Source: Zymomonas sp.
Lineage (GTDB): Bacteria > Pseudomonadota > Alphaproteobacteria > Sphingomonadales > Sphingomonadaceae
Assembly (NCBI GenBank): GCA_027489105.1
Contig: JAIYAJ010000115.1
Location: 1-23,915, forward strand
Reading direction: 5' to 3'
DNA: 23,915 bases
Below, piece after piece: positions 1-8,847 of the stretch (position 1 is the stretch's first letter; each line of letters opens with the position of its first letter). The notes beneath the pieces were generated by a model. That model was not told the DNA's origin. It worked only from the letters and a program-made list of their open reading frames with translations, and ran no database searches. The position numbers and the translations under genes were made by a program.

Positions 1-290
1 ATATTCAGGACATGGAACGACTTAGCTTTTTAACCATGTAACCAGCGCCTTGAAGCCGCCAGCACATGGAGCCGCCGCCCACATGTCCCTTCATCTGTTC
101 CAACAATGTCAAAGAACCGAAAACTTCCTTCCCCCAAGATTGCTCTTCGGGTGATCGAATTATCGATCAGGAAGCTCGGTAGCAGCCGGTAGAACCGCGC
201 CGCCGCCGTCGGTGGAGCGGCTTCTATGGGCGACCCGGTTTCCGGTCAACAACAAAATTACAATTTTTATACAGGGGCAAATCAAGCCTT
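1..290 (-). promoter_or_regulatory. Candidate rRNA-operon promoter and leader, transcribed leftwards
   Basis: Read on the minus strand, this stretch starts with an AT-rich block (about 250-290), like an UP element. It is followed by a -35 TTGACC (244-249), a 17-base spacer and a -10 TAGAAG (221-226). A GC-rich leader with GCTCCACCGACGG comes next, then GGTTCTTTGACATTG near 104-121, which resembles an antitermination boxA (TGCTCTTTAACA in E. coli). The remaining leader has no credible protein frame; the 28-codon frame at 106-192 on the plus strand is not convincing. The order strong promoter, discriminator, boxA and long untranslated leader is typical of alphaproteobacterial rrn operons, so 16S rRNA would lie just left of the window. 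The promoter and boxA words are seen; the rrn assignment is inferred because no mature rRNA is visible. Confidence 0.55.
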
Positions 291-341
291 ATTTTCCGGG
301 GTTTCCGCTTCGCTCTTCGGCGCATGACGATCGAATCACTC

Positions 342-370
342 TCCCGAATCGGCCCTCGGGCGATTCGGGA
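342..370. terminator. Hairpin 3' of the CBS gene, possible terminator
   Basis: A perfect 10-bp inverted repeat, TCCCGAATCG at 342-351 and CGATTCGGGA at 361-370, encloses a 9-base loop. It lies about 60 bases downstream of the minus-strand CBS-domain gene and so could end its transcript. Neither side has a T-tract, so it may be only a 3'-end-stabilising hairpin. Confidence 0.4.
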
Positions 371-431
371 AAGATCGTCGGCCGGGCACCTTCCGCGGCA
401 GCAAGCAACGGAAACTGCCCGGTTTTTCCAT

Positions 432-863
432 TCAGGCGGTCTGGATATATTCGCGCATGGCAGCAGCCTCGCTCTCGATCTTCTCGATCCGGGCCTTCAC
501 CAGGTCGCCGATCGAGACAAACCCCACGAGGACCCCATCGTCGACCACCGGCAGGTGCCGGATCCGCCGCCGGGTCATCATCCCCAGCGCGTGCAGCGGA
601 TCGGTCACGCTGGGGACCGTGATCACCGGCGTGGTCATCACATCGCCCACTCGCCGCTCCAGGAAGGCCGCACCCTCGGCGCGTATTCCGTAGATCATGT
701 CCCGTTCGGACATGATGCCGACGACCTGCTCCTGGCCTATCACCGGCACCGCGCCGATACGGCGGTCCGACAGCAGGGCAAGAACGTCCTTCACCTGCAT
801 GTCTGCCGTGGCGTGGATGATGCTGTGGTCGCCGTGACCCTTCAATATGGACGCAATCGTCAT
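432..863 (-). CDS. Tandem CBS-domain protein
   Basis: A 143-aa cytoplasmic protein made almost entirely of two CBS motifs forming one Bateman module. The first repeat contains the core RIGAVPVIGQEQVVGIMSER and the second RIRHLPVVDDGVLVGFVSIG, each ending in the usual SxxDL/SERD-type helix start. Such stand-alone pairs bind adenine nucleotides and act as energy or redox sensors for a partner; the partner is not evident here. The start is well supported by GAAGGAGG six bases upstream of the ATG on the minus strand. The C-terminus is a short charged helix. The gene is monocistronic, divergent from the small membrane protein at 1014 and adjacent to the putative rRNA promoter. The family is clear, the specific role unknown. 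Confidence 0.9.
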   Translation of the reverse strand: MTIASILKGHGDHSIIHATADMQVKDVLALLSDRRIGAVPVIGQEQVVGIMSERDMIYGIRAEGAAFLERRVGDVMTTPVITVPSVTDPLHALGMMTRRRIRHLPVVDDGVLVGFVSIGDLVKARIEKIESEAAAMREYIQTA

Positions 864-1013
864 ATCGGCCTCCTTCCCCTACGCCCGCGACCGACCCATT
901 CGGTCGGGGCCGCATGTGCGGGGCGCGGGTCTCTTGATCCGGGCGCATCTATCCGGAAGCCGCCGGGTCCCTGCAGGCTTGATGATCACATTTTTCAGGA
1001 CCAAAGAAAAGCC

Positions 1014-1337
1014 ATGTCAGCCCCCCGCAAAGACCCGACCGCCCCCCTTTCCAACCGCCATGCCTGGGCCCGCTTTCGCTGGATCATGCGCTGGGTGAGC
1101 GTGACGGCGATCGCTGCCGTTGGCGCGGCCCTCTTCTACCTCTGGGCCGACGGATCGCCGCTGACCGTCGCGGTGATCATCGCCACCTGCGCGGGCGTGT
1201 CCTTGTCGGTGCTGGTCGGCGGCGGGCTGATGGCGCTGATCTTCCTGAGCGCGGGCAGCGGCCACGACGCCGAGGTCGGCAAGATCGATGGGCCGACCGA
1301 AGACCCGAGCGCGCGCTGGGATCGCCGGGACCGCTGA
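1014..1337 (+). CDS. Small two-helix membrane protein, hypothetical
   Basis: A 107-aa protein. A positively charged N-terminus (about residues 1-25, rich in Arg and Pro) precedes two hydrophobic segments, roughly residues 27-46 (WVSVTAIAAVGAALFYLWAD) and 52-78 (VAVIIATCAGVSLSVLVGGG onward). A short acidic hydrophilic tail follows. This predicts an inner-membrane hairpin with both ends in the cytoplasm. I chose the ATG at 1014 because the hydrophobic reading begins sensibly there; the longer open frame upstream overlaps the antisense CBS gene and has no protein-like composition. No catalytic motif is visible and I do not recognise a named family. It ends just before a strong bidirectional terminator. 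Confidence 0.7.
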   Translation: MSAPRKDPTAPLSNRHAWARFRWIMRWVSVTAIAAVGAALFYLWADGSPLTVAVIIATCAGVSLSVLVGGGLMALIFLSAGSGHDAEVGKIDGPTEDPSARWDRRDR

Positions 1338-1358
1338 GCCGGCGGCTGTAGCCAAAAC

Positions 1359-1390
1359 GAAAAAGGGCGGCCCGAAGACCGCCCTTTCCT
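1359..1390. terminator. Bidirectional intrinsic terminator
   Basis: Stem AAAGGGCGG (1362-1370) pairs with CCGCCCTTT (1379-1387) around an 8-base loop. It is flanked by A-runs on the left, which become a U-tract on the minus strand, and ends in TTT on the right. It lies between the convergent membrane-protein gene (+) and the DUF4167 gene (-), so it can end both transcripts. Confidence 0.85.
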
Positions 1391-1411
1391 GTTCGACACG
1401 GAACCGAAAGC

Positions 1412-2242
1412 TCAGACCGCGGCGGCCTCGCCGCGCGGCTTGCGCGTACGGGTAACCCGCGGCTTCGGCGCATCTTCACCGTCGTCGCTCGAGGCGACCG
1501 ACTGCGACAGCGACGGCGGCAGACGATCGGCGTCCAGCTGCTCGCTCGGCTGCACCTTGGGCGGACGGCCGCGACGGCGCACGGGGCGCTCCTCGCCTTC
1601 CTCGGAGGCAAGCGGCGCAGGCGTGGCCTCGGCAACCGGTGCGGCCTCGACGTCGTCCTGGCGGCGGGCCTGCTGCTCGCCGTCATAACGGCGCTCGCCG
1701 CGCGGCGGACGGCCACGACGCGGACGCCGCTCCCCACCCTCGCCGGCTTCGCCTTCCTCAGCCGAACGCTGCTGCTGGCGCTCGCCATCCTGGTCGTACC
1801 GGTTCTGGTCGTAGCGATTCTGCTCGTATCGCTGGCCACCCTCCCGGCGGCGCTGATCGCCCTGCTCGTCGCCGCGCGACGCCTGGACCTCGTCGCTGCC
1901 GACGCGCTCGCCCTCGTCGCCATAGTCCTCGTCGGACTGCATCGAGAAATCGTCGCGGCGCGGACGCGGCTGCTGATCCTCGAAGCGCGAGCGGCTTTCG
2001 CTCAGCACCCGGAAATAATGGTCAGCGAACTGGAGATAATATTCGGTGTTGACCCGGTCGCCCTGCATCTGCGCGTCGCGGGCGAGCGCCTTGTACTTTT
2101 CGAGCAGCTGGGCGGCATTGCCCCGCGCCCGATTGTCGATGCGATTACCGCGATCCTGGCCCCCATTGCCACCGTTCGGCCGGGGTGCACCCGAACCACC
2201 GCCACGACCGCGACGGCGGCCGTTCTGCCGATTGTTTATCAA
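1412..2242 (-). CDS. DUF4167 domain protein, Arg/Gly-rich, probably nucleic-acid binding
   Basis: A 276-aa protein. The N-terminus (MINNRQNGRRRGRGGG) and the helical block LLEKYKALARDAQMQGDR followed by NTEYYLQFADHYFRVL (about residues 46-80) match the alphaproteobacterial DUF4167 family. The rest is low-complexity: acidic and glutamine-rich stretches, repeated YEQNRYDQNRYDQ around residues 138-151, and RRGRPPK/RRGRPPR AT-hook-like motifs near the C-terminus. This suggests an RNA- or DNA-binding disordered protein, but no function is established from sequence. The start is a TTG at 2242: upstream in frame there is no ATG or GTG before a stop, and the conserved N-terminus begins exactly at the TTG. 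A long structured leader precedes it. Confidence 0.85.
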   Translation of the reverse strand: MINNRQNGRRRGRGGGSGAPRPNGGNGGQDRGNRIDNRARGNAAQLLEKYKALARDAQMQGDRVNTEYYLQFADHYFRVLSESRSRFEDQQPRPRRDDFSMQSDEDYGDEGERVGSDEVQASRGDEQGDQRRREGGQRYEQNRYDQNRYDQDGERQQQRSAEEGEAGEGGERRPRRGRPPRGERRYDGEQQARRQDDVEAAPVAEATPAPLASEEGEERPVRRRGRPPKVQPSEQLDADRLPPSLSQSVASSDDGEDAPKPRVTRTRKPRGEAAAV

Positions 2243-2537
2243 CTTACCGATGTCCTCGTCACTGGTGGTATAGGTTCACCACTCCCACACCGGGACCATC
2301 CCGGATTACGTCAGGGGCCATCGTCCCCAAGCTGCATGATGCACGCCGCCCTACGGCGCGGGCCTTTTGGGCACCGCATCCACCGCACGTCATGGTCGCC
2401 TGTTGGGGCGCCCCTGCCATTGGGGGTCGTGGCATCGGGCGGGTGCACGCGAACGGACCCTGCCCTTACCGTGGCTTTCGATGTAGGGGCAGGCGCAGCG
2501 GATTCCAAGCGGATAATGTGCGCTCTACGACAAAAGG
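2243..2537 (-). other. Structured untranslated region between prmC and the DUF4167 gene
   Basis: No convincing gene lies here. It contains several inverted repeats: CCGGGA-CCA-TCCCGG at 2290-2304, and CCTGCCC-T-TAC (2459-2469) pairing with GTA-G-GGGCAGG (2483-2493) around a 13-base loop. It most likely holds the promoter and long 5' leader of the TTG-started DUF4167 gene and the end of the hisS-prfA-prmC transcript. A small RNA is possible. The hairpins are visible; a function is not. Confidence 0.4.
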
Positions 2538-3354
2538 TCAGTGCCGGACGAGGATAGCCCGGTCGCGCCCGCCCAGATCCTGCCGTACCGACGTGCCGAG
2601 CCCCTGTACGGCGAAGAGTCCGCACACCGCTGCCGCCTGCGTCCAGCCGATCTCGACCACCGCCCGCCCTTCGGGCGCCAGCAGGCGAGCAATATCGGGT
2701 GCCAGCCGACGATAATCGTCGAGTCCGTCAGGACCCGCGAACAGTGCGTCGGCGGGTTCATGCTCGCGAACCTCGGGGGCGAGCGGGGCATCCGACTCTA
2801 TATAAGGCGGGTTGCACAGAATCAGGTCGAACGGACCGTCGATCCCCCGCCCCCAGTCACCGACACACAGCACCGCCCGCAACGCCAGACCGAGCCTTTC
2901 GGCATTGCTTGCGGCGATCGCGAGCGCCTCGTTCGACCGATCGACTCCCACACCGCTGGCATTGGGCCATTCCGCCAGCGCGGCGAGCAGCAGCGCGCCC
3001 GAACCGGTACCCAGATCGAGGATCGTCGCGGGCCCTGCCGATCCGAAATGATCGACCGCCGCTTCGATCAGCGTCTCGCTATCCGGACGGGGAATCAGGA
3101 CGCCGGGGCCGACCGCCAGCGTGATCGTCCAGAAATCGCGTTCGCCAAGGATATAGGCGACCGGCTCCTGTCCGCGACGGCGATCGAGCAGGGTCTCGAA
3201 CGCGTCCGGGGAAGGATCGTCGAGCCGGCCGAGCAGCATCGTATCGCGCGCCACGCCCAGCGCCGCCGCCATCAGCAGTTCGGCATCGAGCCGCGCCGAG
3301 GCGCTCCAGCCGGACAGTTCGGCCGCAGCGCGCACAAGCGCCGCACGGACCGTC

Positions 3355-3362
<8 letters not shown>
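2538..3362 (-). CDS. prmC: Release-factor glutamine methyltransferase
   Basis: A 274-aa class I methyltransferase that N5-methylates the glutamine of the GGQ motif in peptide release factors, using S-adenosylmethionine. An N-terminal helical domain (about residues 1-80, ending in [18 protein letters not shown]) recognises the release factor. The catalytic domain shows the SAM loop [16 protein letters not shown] and the diagnostic NPPY motif (N184-Y187 in [11 protein letters not shown]), which binds the substrate glutamine amide. Length is normal for the family. The ATG at 3362 overlaps the 3' end of prfA by 8 bases, indicating translational coupling with its own substrate, the usual prfA-prmC arrangement. 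Confidence 0.96.
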
Positions 3363-4440
<1,078 letters not shown>

Positions 4441-4446
4441 GCGCGA

Positions 4447-5694
4447 TCAGCCCTTCAGTGCCGCCACCAGCGCATCGACCGCAACAGCTCGCTGGCTCTG
4501 CGCGCCCATGTCCTTCAGCGACACTTCGCCGCGCGCGACCTCGTCCTCGCCGATGATGACGGCATAGCGCGCGCCGGCGGCATCGGCCTTCTGCATACGC
4601 CGCTTCATATTGCCCTTATAGGCCATGTCCGCCGACAGCCCGGCCCGGCGCAGATCCGCAAGCACCCGGCCCGCCAGTGCCTGCGCCGCCTCGCCCATCG
4701 GCACCACCGCAATATCGATGCGCTCGGCCGCCGGCTCGTCGATCAGCATGGCGAGCCGCTCGATACCCGCCGCCCAGCCGACCGCTGGGGTCGGCGGACC
4801 GCCGAGCGCCTCGATCAGCCCGTCATAGCGCCCGCCGCCGAGCACGGTGCCCTGCGCGCCGAGCCGATCGGTGACGAACTCGAACGCCGTGTGGCGATAA
4901 TAATCGAGCCCGCGCACGAGCCGCGCATTGCGCGTCCAGGCGACACCCGCCGCCTCGAGACCGCGCGTGACCGCCTCGAAGAAGCTCCCAGCCTCGGGCG
5001 ACAGAAAGGCGTCGATCTCGGGCGCGGCGTCGGCGATCGGGCGGTCGCGCGGATCCTTGCTGTCGAGGATGCGCAGCGGATTCTTGGCGAGCCGGTCGAG
5101 GCTGTCCTCGCTCAGCTCGCCACGATGCTTTTCGAAATGGGCGATCAGCGCCGCGCGCCAGGCATCGCGCGTCTCGCCATCGCCCAGCGTGTTGAGCGTC
5201 AGCGTGACCCCGTCCGAGACCCCGAGTTCGCGCAGCAGCTGGTCGGCGAGGCAGAGCAGCTCGACATCGGCCTGCGGCTCGCCCGCGCCGATGATCTCGG
5301 CGTCGAGCTGGTGGAACTGGCGGTAGCGTCCCTTTTGCGGCCGCTCATAGCGGAACAGCGGACCATGGGTGGCGACCTTGAGCGGTGCATATTGCTGCCA
5401 GCCCTCGGTCAGATAGGCGCGACAGATACCGGCGGTGAACTCGGGCCGCAGCGTGACCGAATCGCCGCCACGGTCCTCGAAGCTGTACATTTCCTTGGAG
5501 ACGACGTCGGTTGTTTCGCCGAGCGAGCGGGCGAAGACGGCGGTCGGCTCGAACACCGGCACCTCGACGCGGCCGAAGCCGTAGAGACGGCGGACCCGGT
5601 CGAACGTCTCGACCACATGGCCGAAGCGCCGCGCCTGTTCGCCCAGCATGTCCTGCGTGCCCCGGATCGGGCGCGGTGTTTCGATCCTGCTCAT
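4447..5694 (-). CDS. hisS: Histidine-tRNA ligase
   Basis: A 415-aa class II aminoacyl-tRNA synthetase that charges tRNA-His. Visible motifs are the N-terminal RPIRGTQDM, motif 2 [20 protein letters not shown], the histidine-binding HisA loop [15 protein letters not shown], and the HisB/motif 3 region [16 protein letters not shown] followed by [12 protein letters not shown]-terminal anticodon-binding alpha/beta domain starts at about residue 320 ([16 protein letters not shown]). Length is typical for bacterial HisS. The ATG at 5694 starts the conserved N-terminus. It is the first gene of the hisS-prfA-prmC operon and divergent from ppa across 156 bases that must hold both promoters. Confidence 0.97.
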   Translation of the reverse strand: MSRIETPRPIRGTQDMLGEQARRFGHVVETFDRVRRLYGFGRVEVPVFEPTAVFARSLGETTDVVSKEMYSFEDRGGDSVTLRPEFTAGICRAYLTEGWQQYAPLKVATHGPLFRYERPQKGRYRQFHQLDAEIIGAGEPQADVELLCLADQLLRELGVSDGVTLTLNTLGDGETRDAWRAALIAHFEKHRGELSEDSLDRLAKNPLRILDSKDPRDRPIADAAPEIDAFLSPEAGSFFEAVTRGLEAAGVAWTRNARLVRGLDYYRHTAFEFVTDRLGAQGTVLGGGRYDGLIEALGGPPTPAVGWAAGIERLAMLIDEPAAERIDIAVVPMGEAAQALAGRVLADLRRAGLSADMAYKGNMKRRMQKADAAGARYAVIIGEDEVARGEVSLKDMGAQSQRAVAVDALVAALKG

Positions 5695-5850
5695 GTCGCG
5701 CCCTTATCGCCACATCGCCCGGCGTGAAAGCGCTTTGCGTGAGCGCGCGCGCCCGCCGACAGGCGTCCGGGCTTCGTCGATGCGCCAAAAACCGCGACCG
5801 CAGCGGTGAATCGGCTTGGAATCCGATGCGGTGCAGCATAAAGCCGCGCC

Positions 5851-6390
5851 ATGAACATCGACCTCATCCCCGTGGGCGACGATCCGCCCAACAGCCTCAA
5901 CGTCATCATCGAAGTGCCGGTGGGTGGCGAGCCCGTGAAGTACGAGTTCGACAAGAAGTCGGGCGCGCTCTTCGTGGACCGCATCCTGCACACGCCGATG
6001 CGGTATCCCGCCAATTACGGCTTCGTGCCGCACACGCTGTCGCCCGACGGCGATCCGCTCGACGCCCTCGTCGTCGCGCGCTCGCCCTTCGTGCCCGGCT
6101 GCGTCGTCCGCGTCCGCCCGATCGCCGTGCTCAAGCTCGAGGATGAGGCCGGCGGCGACGAGAAGCTGCTGACCGTGCCGGTCGACGGCACCTTCCCTTA
6201 TTATTCGAAGGTCGACGAGCGCGACGATCTGCCCGAGATCGTGATGCAGCAGATCGAGCATTTCTTCACCCACTATAAGGATCTCGAAGCCAAGAAGTGG
6301 GTGCGCATCGGCACCTGGGGCGACGCCGACGAGGCACGCCGCATCGTGCTCGAGGCGATCGAGGCCGCGAAGAAGGCCAAGGCCGCCTGA
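5851..6390 (+). CDS. ppa: Inorganic pyrophosphatase, family I
   Basis: A 179-aa soluble family I pyrophosphatase. It hydrolyses PPi to two phosphates with Mg2+, pulling forward biosynthetic reactions including tRNA charging. The signature DGDPLDALV supplies the metal-binding aspartates, preceded by the conserved YPANYGFVPHTLS segment. Other family hallmarks are VEVPxGxxxKYE-like (IIEVPVGGEPVKYEFDK) at the start and KKWVRIGTWGDADEA near the end. Length fits the bacterial hexameric enzyme. The ribosome-binding site is weak. It is monocistronic and divergent from hisS. Confidence 0.97.
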   Translation: MNIDLIPVGDDPPNSLNVIIEVPVGGEPVKYEFDKKSGALFVDRILHTPMRYPANYGFVPHTLSPDGDPLDALVVARSPFVPGCVVRVRPIAVLKLEDEAGGDEKLLTVPVDGTFPYYSKVDERDDLPEIVMQQIEHFFTHYKDLEAKKWVRIGTWGDADEARRIVLEAIEAAKKAKAA

Positions 6391-6509
6391 CGGTCTCGGC
6401 CCCGCGCCGAAACATAGGACGGGCCGGTCGGGTCGGCGTCGCGGAACCGGGCACAACGCCCCTCCCGACGCTGCCCCGGCCGGCCTTTTCCTTTGGCGCG
6501 AAGCGGATA

Positions 6510-6538
6510 GAGGCGCCGGTGAGCCGATCAGGCGCCTC
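6510..6538. terminator. Hairpin downstream of ppa
   Basis: A perfect 8-bp stem, GAGGCGCC (6510-6517) with GGCGCCTC (6531-6538), spans a 13-base loop about 120 bases after the ppa stop. No T-tract follows, so it is either a weak terminator or a transcript-end hairpin. Confidence 0.4.
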
Positions 6539-6585
6539 CGGTTCGCGCCCGAACACGACAATCTGAAAAAGTGGCGATTACCCGC

Positions 6586-6614
6586 TTGCCTTGAATCGGA
6601 GCGCCCCCTATAGG
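6586..6614 (+). promoter_or_regulatory. Promoter of tRNA-Pro(CGG)
   Basis: A -35 TTGCCT (6586-6591), a 17-base spacer and a -10 TATAGG (6609-6614) lie about 60 bases upstream of the tRNA. No other gene separates them, so this is the most likely tRNA promoter. It is a motif match only. Confidence 0.55.
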
Positions 6615-6673
6615 CGCCCCACTTGGCTCAATCCGGTCGGCTCCCGAGGCCTAAAAAACGACCGGATCTCCGT

Positions 6674-6750
6674 CGGGGAGTAGCTCAGCCTGGTAGAGCA
6701 CTGTCTTCGGGAGGCAGGGGCCGGAGGTTCGAATCCTCTCTCCCCGACCA
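6674..6750 (+). tRNA. tRNA-Pro (anticodon CGG)
   Basis: A 77-base cloverleaf. The acceptor stem is CGGGGAG/CTCCCCG, the D-arm has AGCTCAG..CTGGTAGAGC, and the anticodon stem is CTGTC/GGCAG with loop TTCGGGA giving anticodon CGG. The T-arm contains GGTTCGAATCC and the 3' CCA is encoded. It reads the CCG proline codon, abundant in this high-GC genome. Confidence 0.96.
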
Positions 6751-6774
6751 CTTCATTTTATCGACGATGACATG

Positions 6775-6802
6775 ACGGGCGAGCCCGCAAGGGCCCGCCC
6801 GT
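6775..6802. terminator. Terminator between tRNA-Pro and the SDR gene
   Basis: A long GC-rich stem: ACGGGCG (6775-6781) with CGCCCGT (6796-6802), continued by GCCC/GGGC around a GCAA tetraloop with one mismatch. An ATTTTA stretch precedes it, which is T-rich on the plus strand and A-rich on the minus. It sits between the tRNA (+) and the convergent SDR gene (-) and probably serves both. Confidence 0.75.
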
Positions 6803-6809
6803 TGTCGTC

Positions 6810-7769
6810 TCAGAAGCTCTCCCCCACCAGCGCCTCGCTCTTGTCCCACAGCAGCTTCGCGCGCTCGGCGTCGAGGGCGTAGGGGCGGACGCCGAAGCCG
6901 ACGCTCTGGGTCTCGACGATCTCGGCGACGTGGCAGTCCTCGAGATAGCGGCCGCCGATCTCGGCGGGATCGGCGACGGTCGCGGCCCAGACCGAGGTCG
7001 CGGCGCCCTGCGGCACCGACTTGAACGCGAAGCCCTGCCCGCTCGCCTGCATCTGCGCGATGGCGGCCGTCAGCGTCGCCTGGGCTTCCTCGCTCATATA
7101 GCGGCCCAGTTCCGTGTTGATGCCGCCCGGGTGGACCGAGGCGGCGCGGATGCCGCGTCCGCGATGGCGGCGGTCGAACTCGACCGCGAACAGCGCATTG
7201 GCCGTCTTGGCGGCGCCATAAGCGCGCCACGGGTCATAAGGCGTCGTTTCGAAATTGGGATCGTCGAGATCGATGTCCGAGAAATGGTGCGCGCCGGAGG
7301 ACAGGCCGACGAAGCGGCCGCCGTCGACGATCAGCGGCGCGATCCGGTTGACGAACAGAAAATGGCCGAGATGGTTGGTACCGAACTGCAGCTCGAAACC
7401 GTCGGCGGTGCGGCCTTCCGGCGTCGCCATGATGCCGGCATTGGCGATGACCGCGTCGAAGCGGCGGCCATCCGCCAGCAGGCGGTCGGCGGCGGCACGA
7501 ACGCTGGCGAGCGAGGCGAGGTCGAGTTGGAGCAGGTCGAAGCTGCCGGCGCCTCTATCCGCTGCAGCGCGCACGTCGGCGGTCGCGGCTTCGGCCTTGG
7601 CAAGATCACGCGCCGCGCCGACCACGGCTGCGCCATGCGCGACAAGCGCGCGGGCGGTTTCGACCCCGAGCCCGGCCGAAACGCCGGTCACCAGATAGCG
7701 CTTGCCGGTGAGGTCGATGCCATCGAGCACCTCGTCCGTGGTCGTCGCCGCGCCAAAACCGTCCGCCAT
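6810..7769 (-). CDS. SDR-family oxidoreductase, retinol-dehydrogenase-like
   Basis: A 319-aa short-chain dehydrogenase/reductase. The dinucleotide-binding motif TGVSAGLG (T28-G35) is followed by a basic AARDL at the end of the second strand, which suggests NADP(H). The NAG motif (VIANAGIMATPEG), the catalytic serine in GLSSGAHH, and Y184-GAA-K188 are all present. Length and the C-terminal extension resemble the retinol-dehydrogenase/WWOX-like SDRs that act on lipophilic alcohols or ketones; the substrate cannot be read from the sequence. The ATG is preceded by AGGAGATGGAG. It lies 92 bases downstream of the GST-like gene on the same strand and may be cotranscribed with it. Confidence 0.88.
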   Translation of the reverse strand: MADGFGAATTTDEVLDGIDLTGKRYLVTGVSAGLGVETARALVAHGAAVVGAARDLAKAEAATADVRAAADRGAGSFDLLQLDLASLASVRAAADRLLADGRRFDAVIANAGIMATPEGRTADGFELQFGTNHLGHFLFVNRIAPLIVDGGRFVGLSSGAHHFSDIDLDDPNFETTPYDPWRAYGAAKTANALFAVEFDRRHRGRGIRAASVHPGGINTELGRYMSEEAQATLTAAIAQMQASGQGFAFKSVPQGAATSVWAATVADPAEIGGRYLEDCHVAEIVETQSVGFGVRPYALDAERAKLLWDKSEALVGESF

Positions 7770-7861
7770 TCTCCATCTCCTCTCATGTCCGTCGGCGGGA
7801 CTGCCGCCCGCCTGTCGCCGCTATGCCCTGCCAGGAACGCCAGGGAAAGCGCCTTGGGGGC

Positions 7862-8503
7862 TCAGGCCGCGTCGGGCTGCAAGGAGGGGTGTGCGCGTTG
7901 GAAGGCGTCGATCGCCCCGCAGCGGGCATCGATCGTCATCAGCATGTCTAGGCCATCGAGATCGCAGTTGAAGCGCCGGGCGTTGAACAGCTGGGGCACG
8001 AGGCAGCAATCGGCCAGGCCCGGCGTATCGCCGCACAGGAAGCGCCCGGCGCGACCGCTGGCGCGGACGAATTCTTCGAGCCGTTCGAGCCCGTCACGCA
8101 CCCAATGGCGGTACCAGGCGTCGATCTGCTCCTGATTCTGTCCCAGTTCATTCTTGAGATGGCGCAGGACGCGGAGATTGGCGAGCGGGTGGATGTCGCA
8201 CGCGATCAGTTGCGCGGCCGCGCGGACATAGGCACGTGCCGCCGGATCGAAGGGCAACAGAGGCGGCTCCGGATGCACCTCCTCCAGATATTCGATGATC
8301 GCCAGCGACTGGACGAGCATGCCGTCTTCGTCGGTCACGAGCGCAGGCAGCAAGCCCTGCGGATTGATTTCCGCGCGATAGGTTGGGAGCGCCTCGCTGG
8401 CGAGCAGGTTGACCGGTGACTGGTCGAACCCGATCTCCTTCAGATTGAGCGCGATCCGCACCCGATAGGCGGCGGACGACCTGAAATACCCGAACAGCCT
8501 CAC
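7862..8503 (-). CDS. Zeta-class glutathione transferase, maleylacetoacetate isomerase-like
   Basis: A 213-aa GST-fold protein. The N-terminal thioredoxin domain has NPQGLLPAL (cis-Pro, glutathione contact) and QSLAIIEYLEE (Glu/Ser glutathione site). The helical domain has the zeta-class hallmark DIHPLANLRVLRHL. Maleylacetoacetate and maleylpyruvate isomerases convert cis to trans diketoacids in tyrosine or gentisate breakdown using glutathione. The active-site motif SSCSxxxR here reads SSAAYRVR, so the usual Cys and second Ser are both Ala while the first Ser pair and Arg remain. The start is a GTG at 8503 with GGAGG seven bases upstream. No other tyrosine- or gentisate-pathway gene is nearby, so the substrate is uncertain and I leave out a gene symbol. 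Confidence 0.85.
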   Translation of the reverse strand: MRLFGYFRSSAAYRVRIALNLKEIGFDQSPVNLLASEALPTYRAEINPQGLLPALVTDEDGMLVQSLAIIEYLEEVHPEPPLLPFDPAARAYVRAAAQLIACDIHPLANLRVLRHLKNELGQNQEQIDAWYRHWVRDGLERLEEFVRASGRAGRFLCGDTPGLADCCLVPQLFNARRFNCDLDGLDMLMTIDARCGAIDAFQRAHPSLQPDAA

Positions 8504-8663
8504 CGACAGCCTCCGTCCCGGATCCCAGCCCCATAGCCGGATCGCAAGCCCTCAACGCCCGTGGTAAGAAGATGCGAAACATTTGCAATCCGGTAGTGTA
8601 ACGGAATCGGATCAAGCTGGGACAGGATGAGGCTGGCCGAGACGATGTGGCGCGCCCCGTTCG

Positions 8664-8796
8664 TCCCCGGCGCGGGGAAGGGAACCGTCCGAAGGATGGT
8701 GGAGGGGTCGCCGCCCTCCGTTCCAGCGCCACCCACGCGAATGCGCCACCACCGCTCCACCGGCTGCGCCGGTCCCCCTACCCGTTCCGGAGAGGA
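8664..8796. repeat. REPIN-like pair of inverted palindromic repeats
   Basis: Two related GC-rich units lie head to head in the 344-base gap between divergent genes. The left unit (about 8664-8707) runs TCCCCGG..CGGGGAAGGG..ACCG..GGTGGAGGGG. The reverse complement of the right unit (about 8750-8796) runs TCTCCGG..CGGGTAGGGGGACCG..GGTGGAGCGG. Each unit is itself partly palindromic, for example ACCGGCTGCGCCGGT in the right one. This matches the common sphingomonad intergenic element with two inverted REP-type sequences. The unit similarity is read directly; the element class is from knowledge of REPINs. The rest of the gap (8504-8663 and 8797-8847) shows no gene. Confidence 0.65.
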
Positions 8797-8847
8797 TCTT
8801 TCGGGCAGGGCTTGCGACATCCCCTCCGAAAATGATCTGGTGACGGG

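Noticed and set aside
106..192. 28-codon plus-strand ORF in the left-edge region
   Set aside because: It lacks a ribosome-binding site and lies over the boxA-like part of the candidate rRNA leader, which explains the sequence better.
2243..2537. tmRNA, SRP RNA or RNase P RNA
   Set aside because: None of the conserved core words of these RNAs is present (for example the T-arm GGTTCGA of tmRNA); only generic hairpins are visible.
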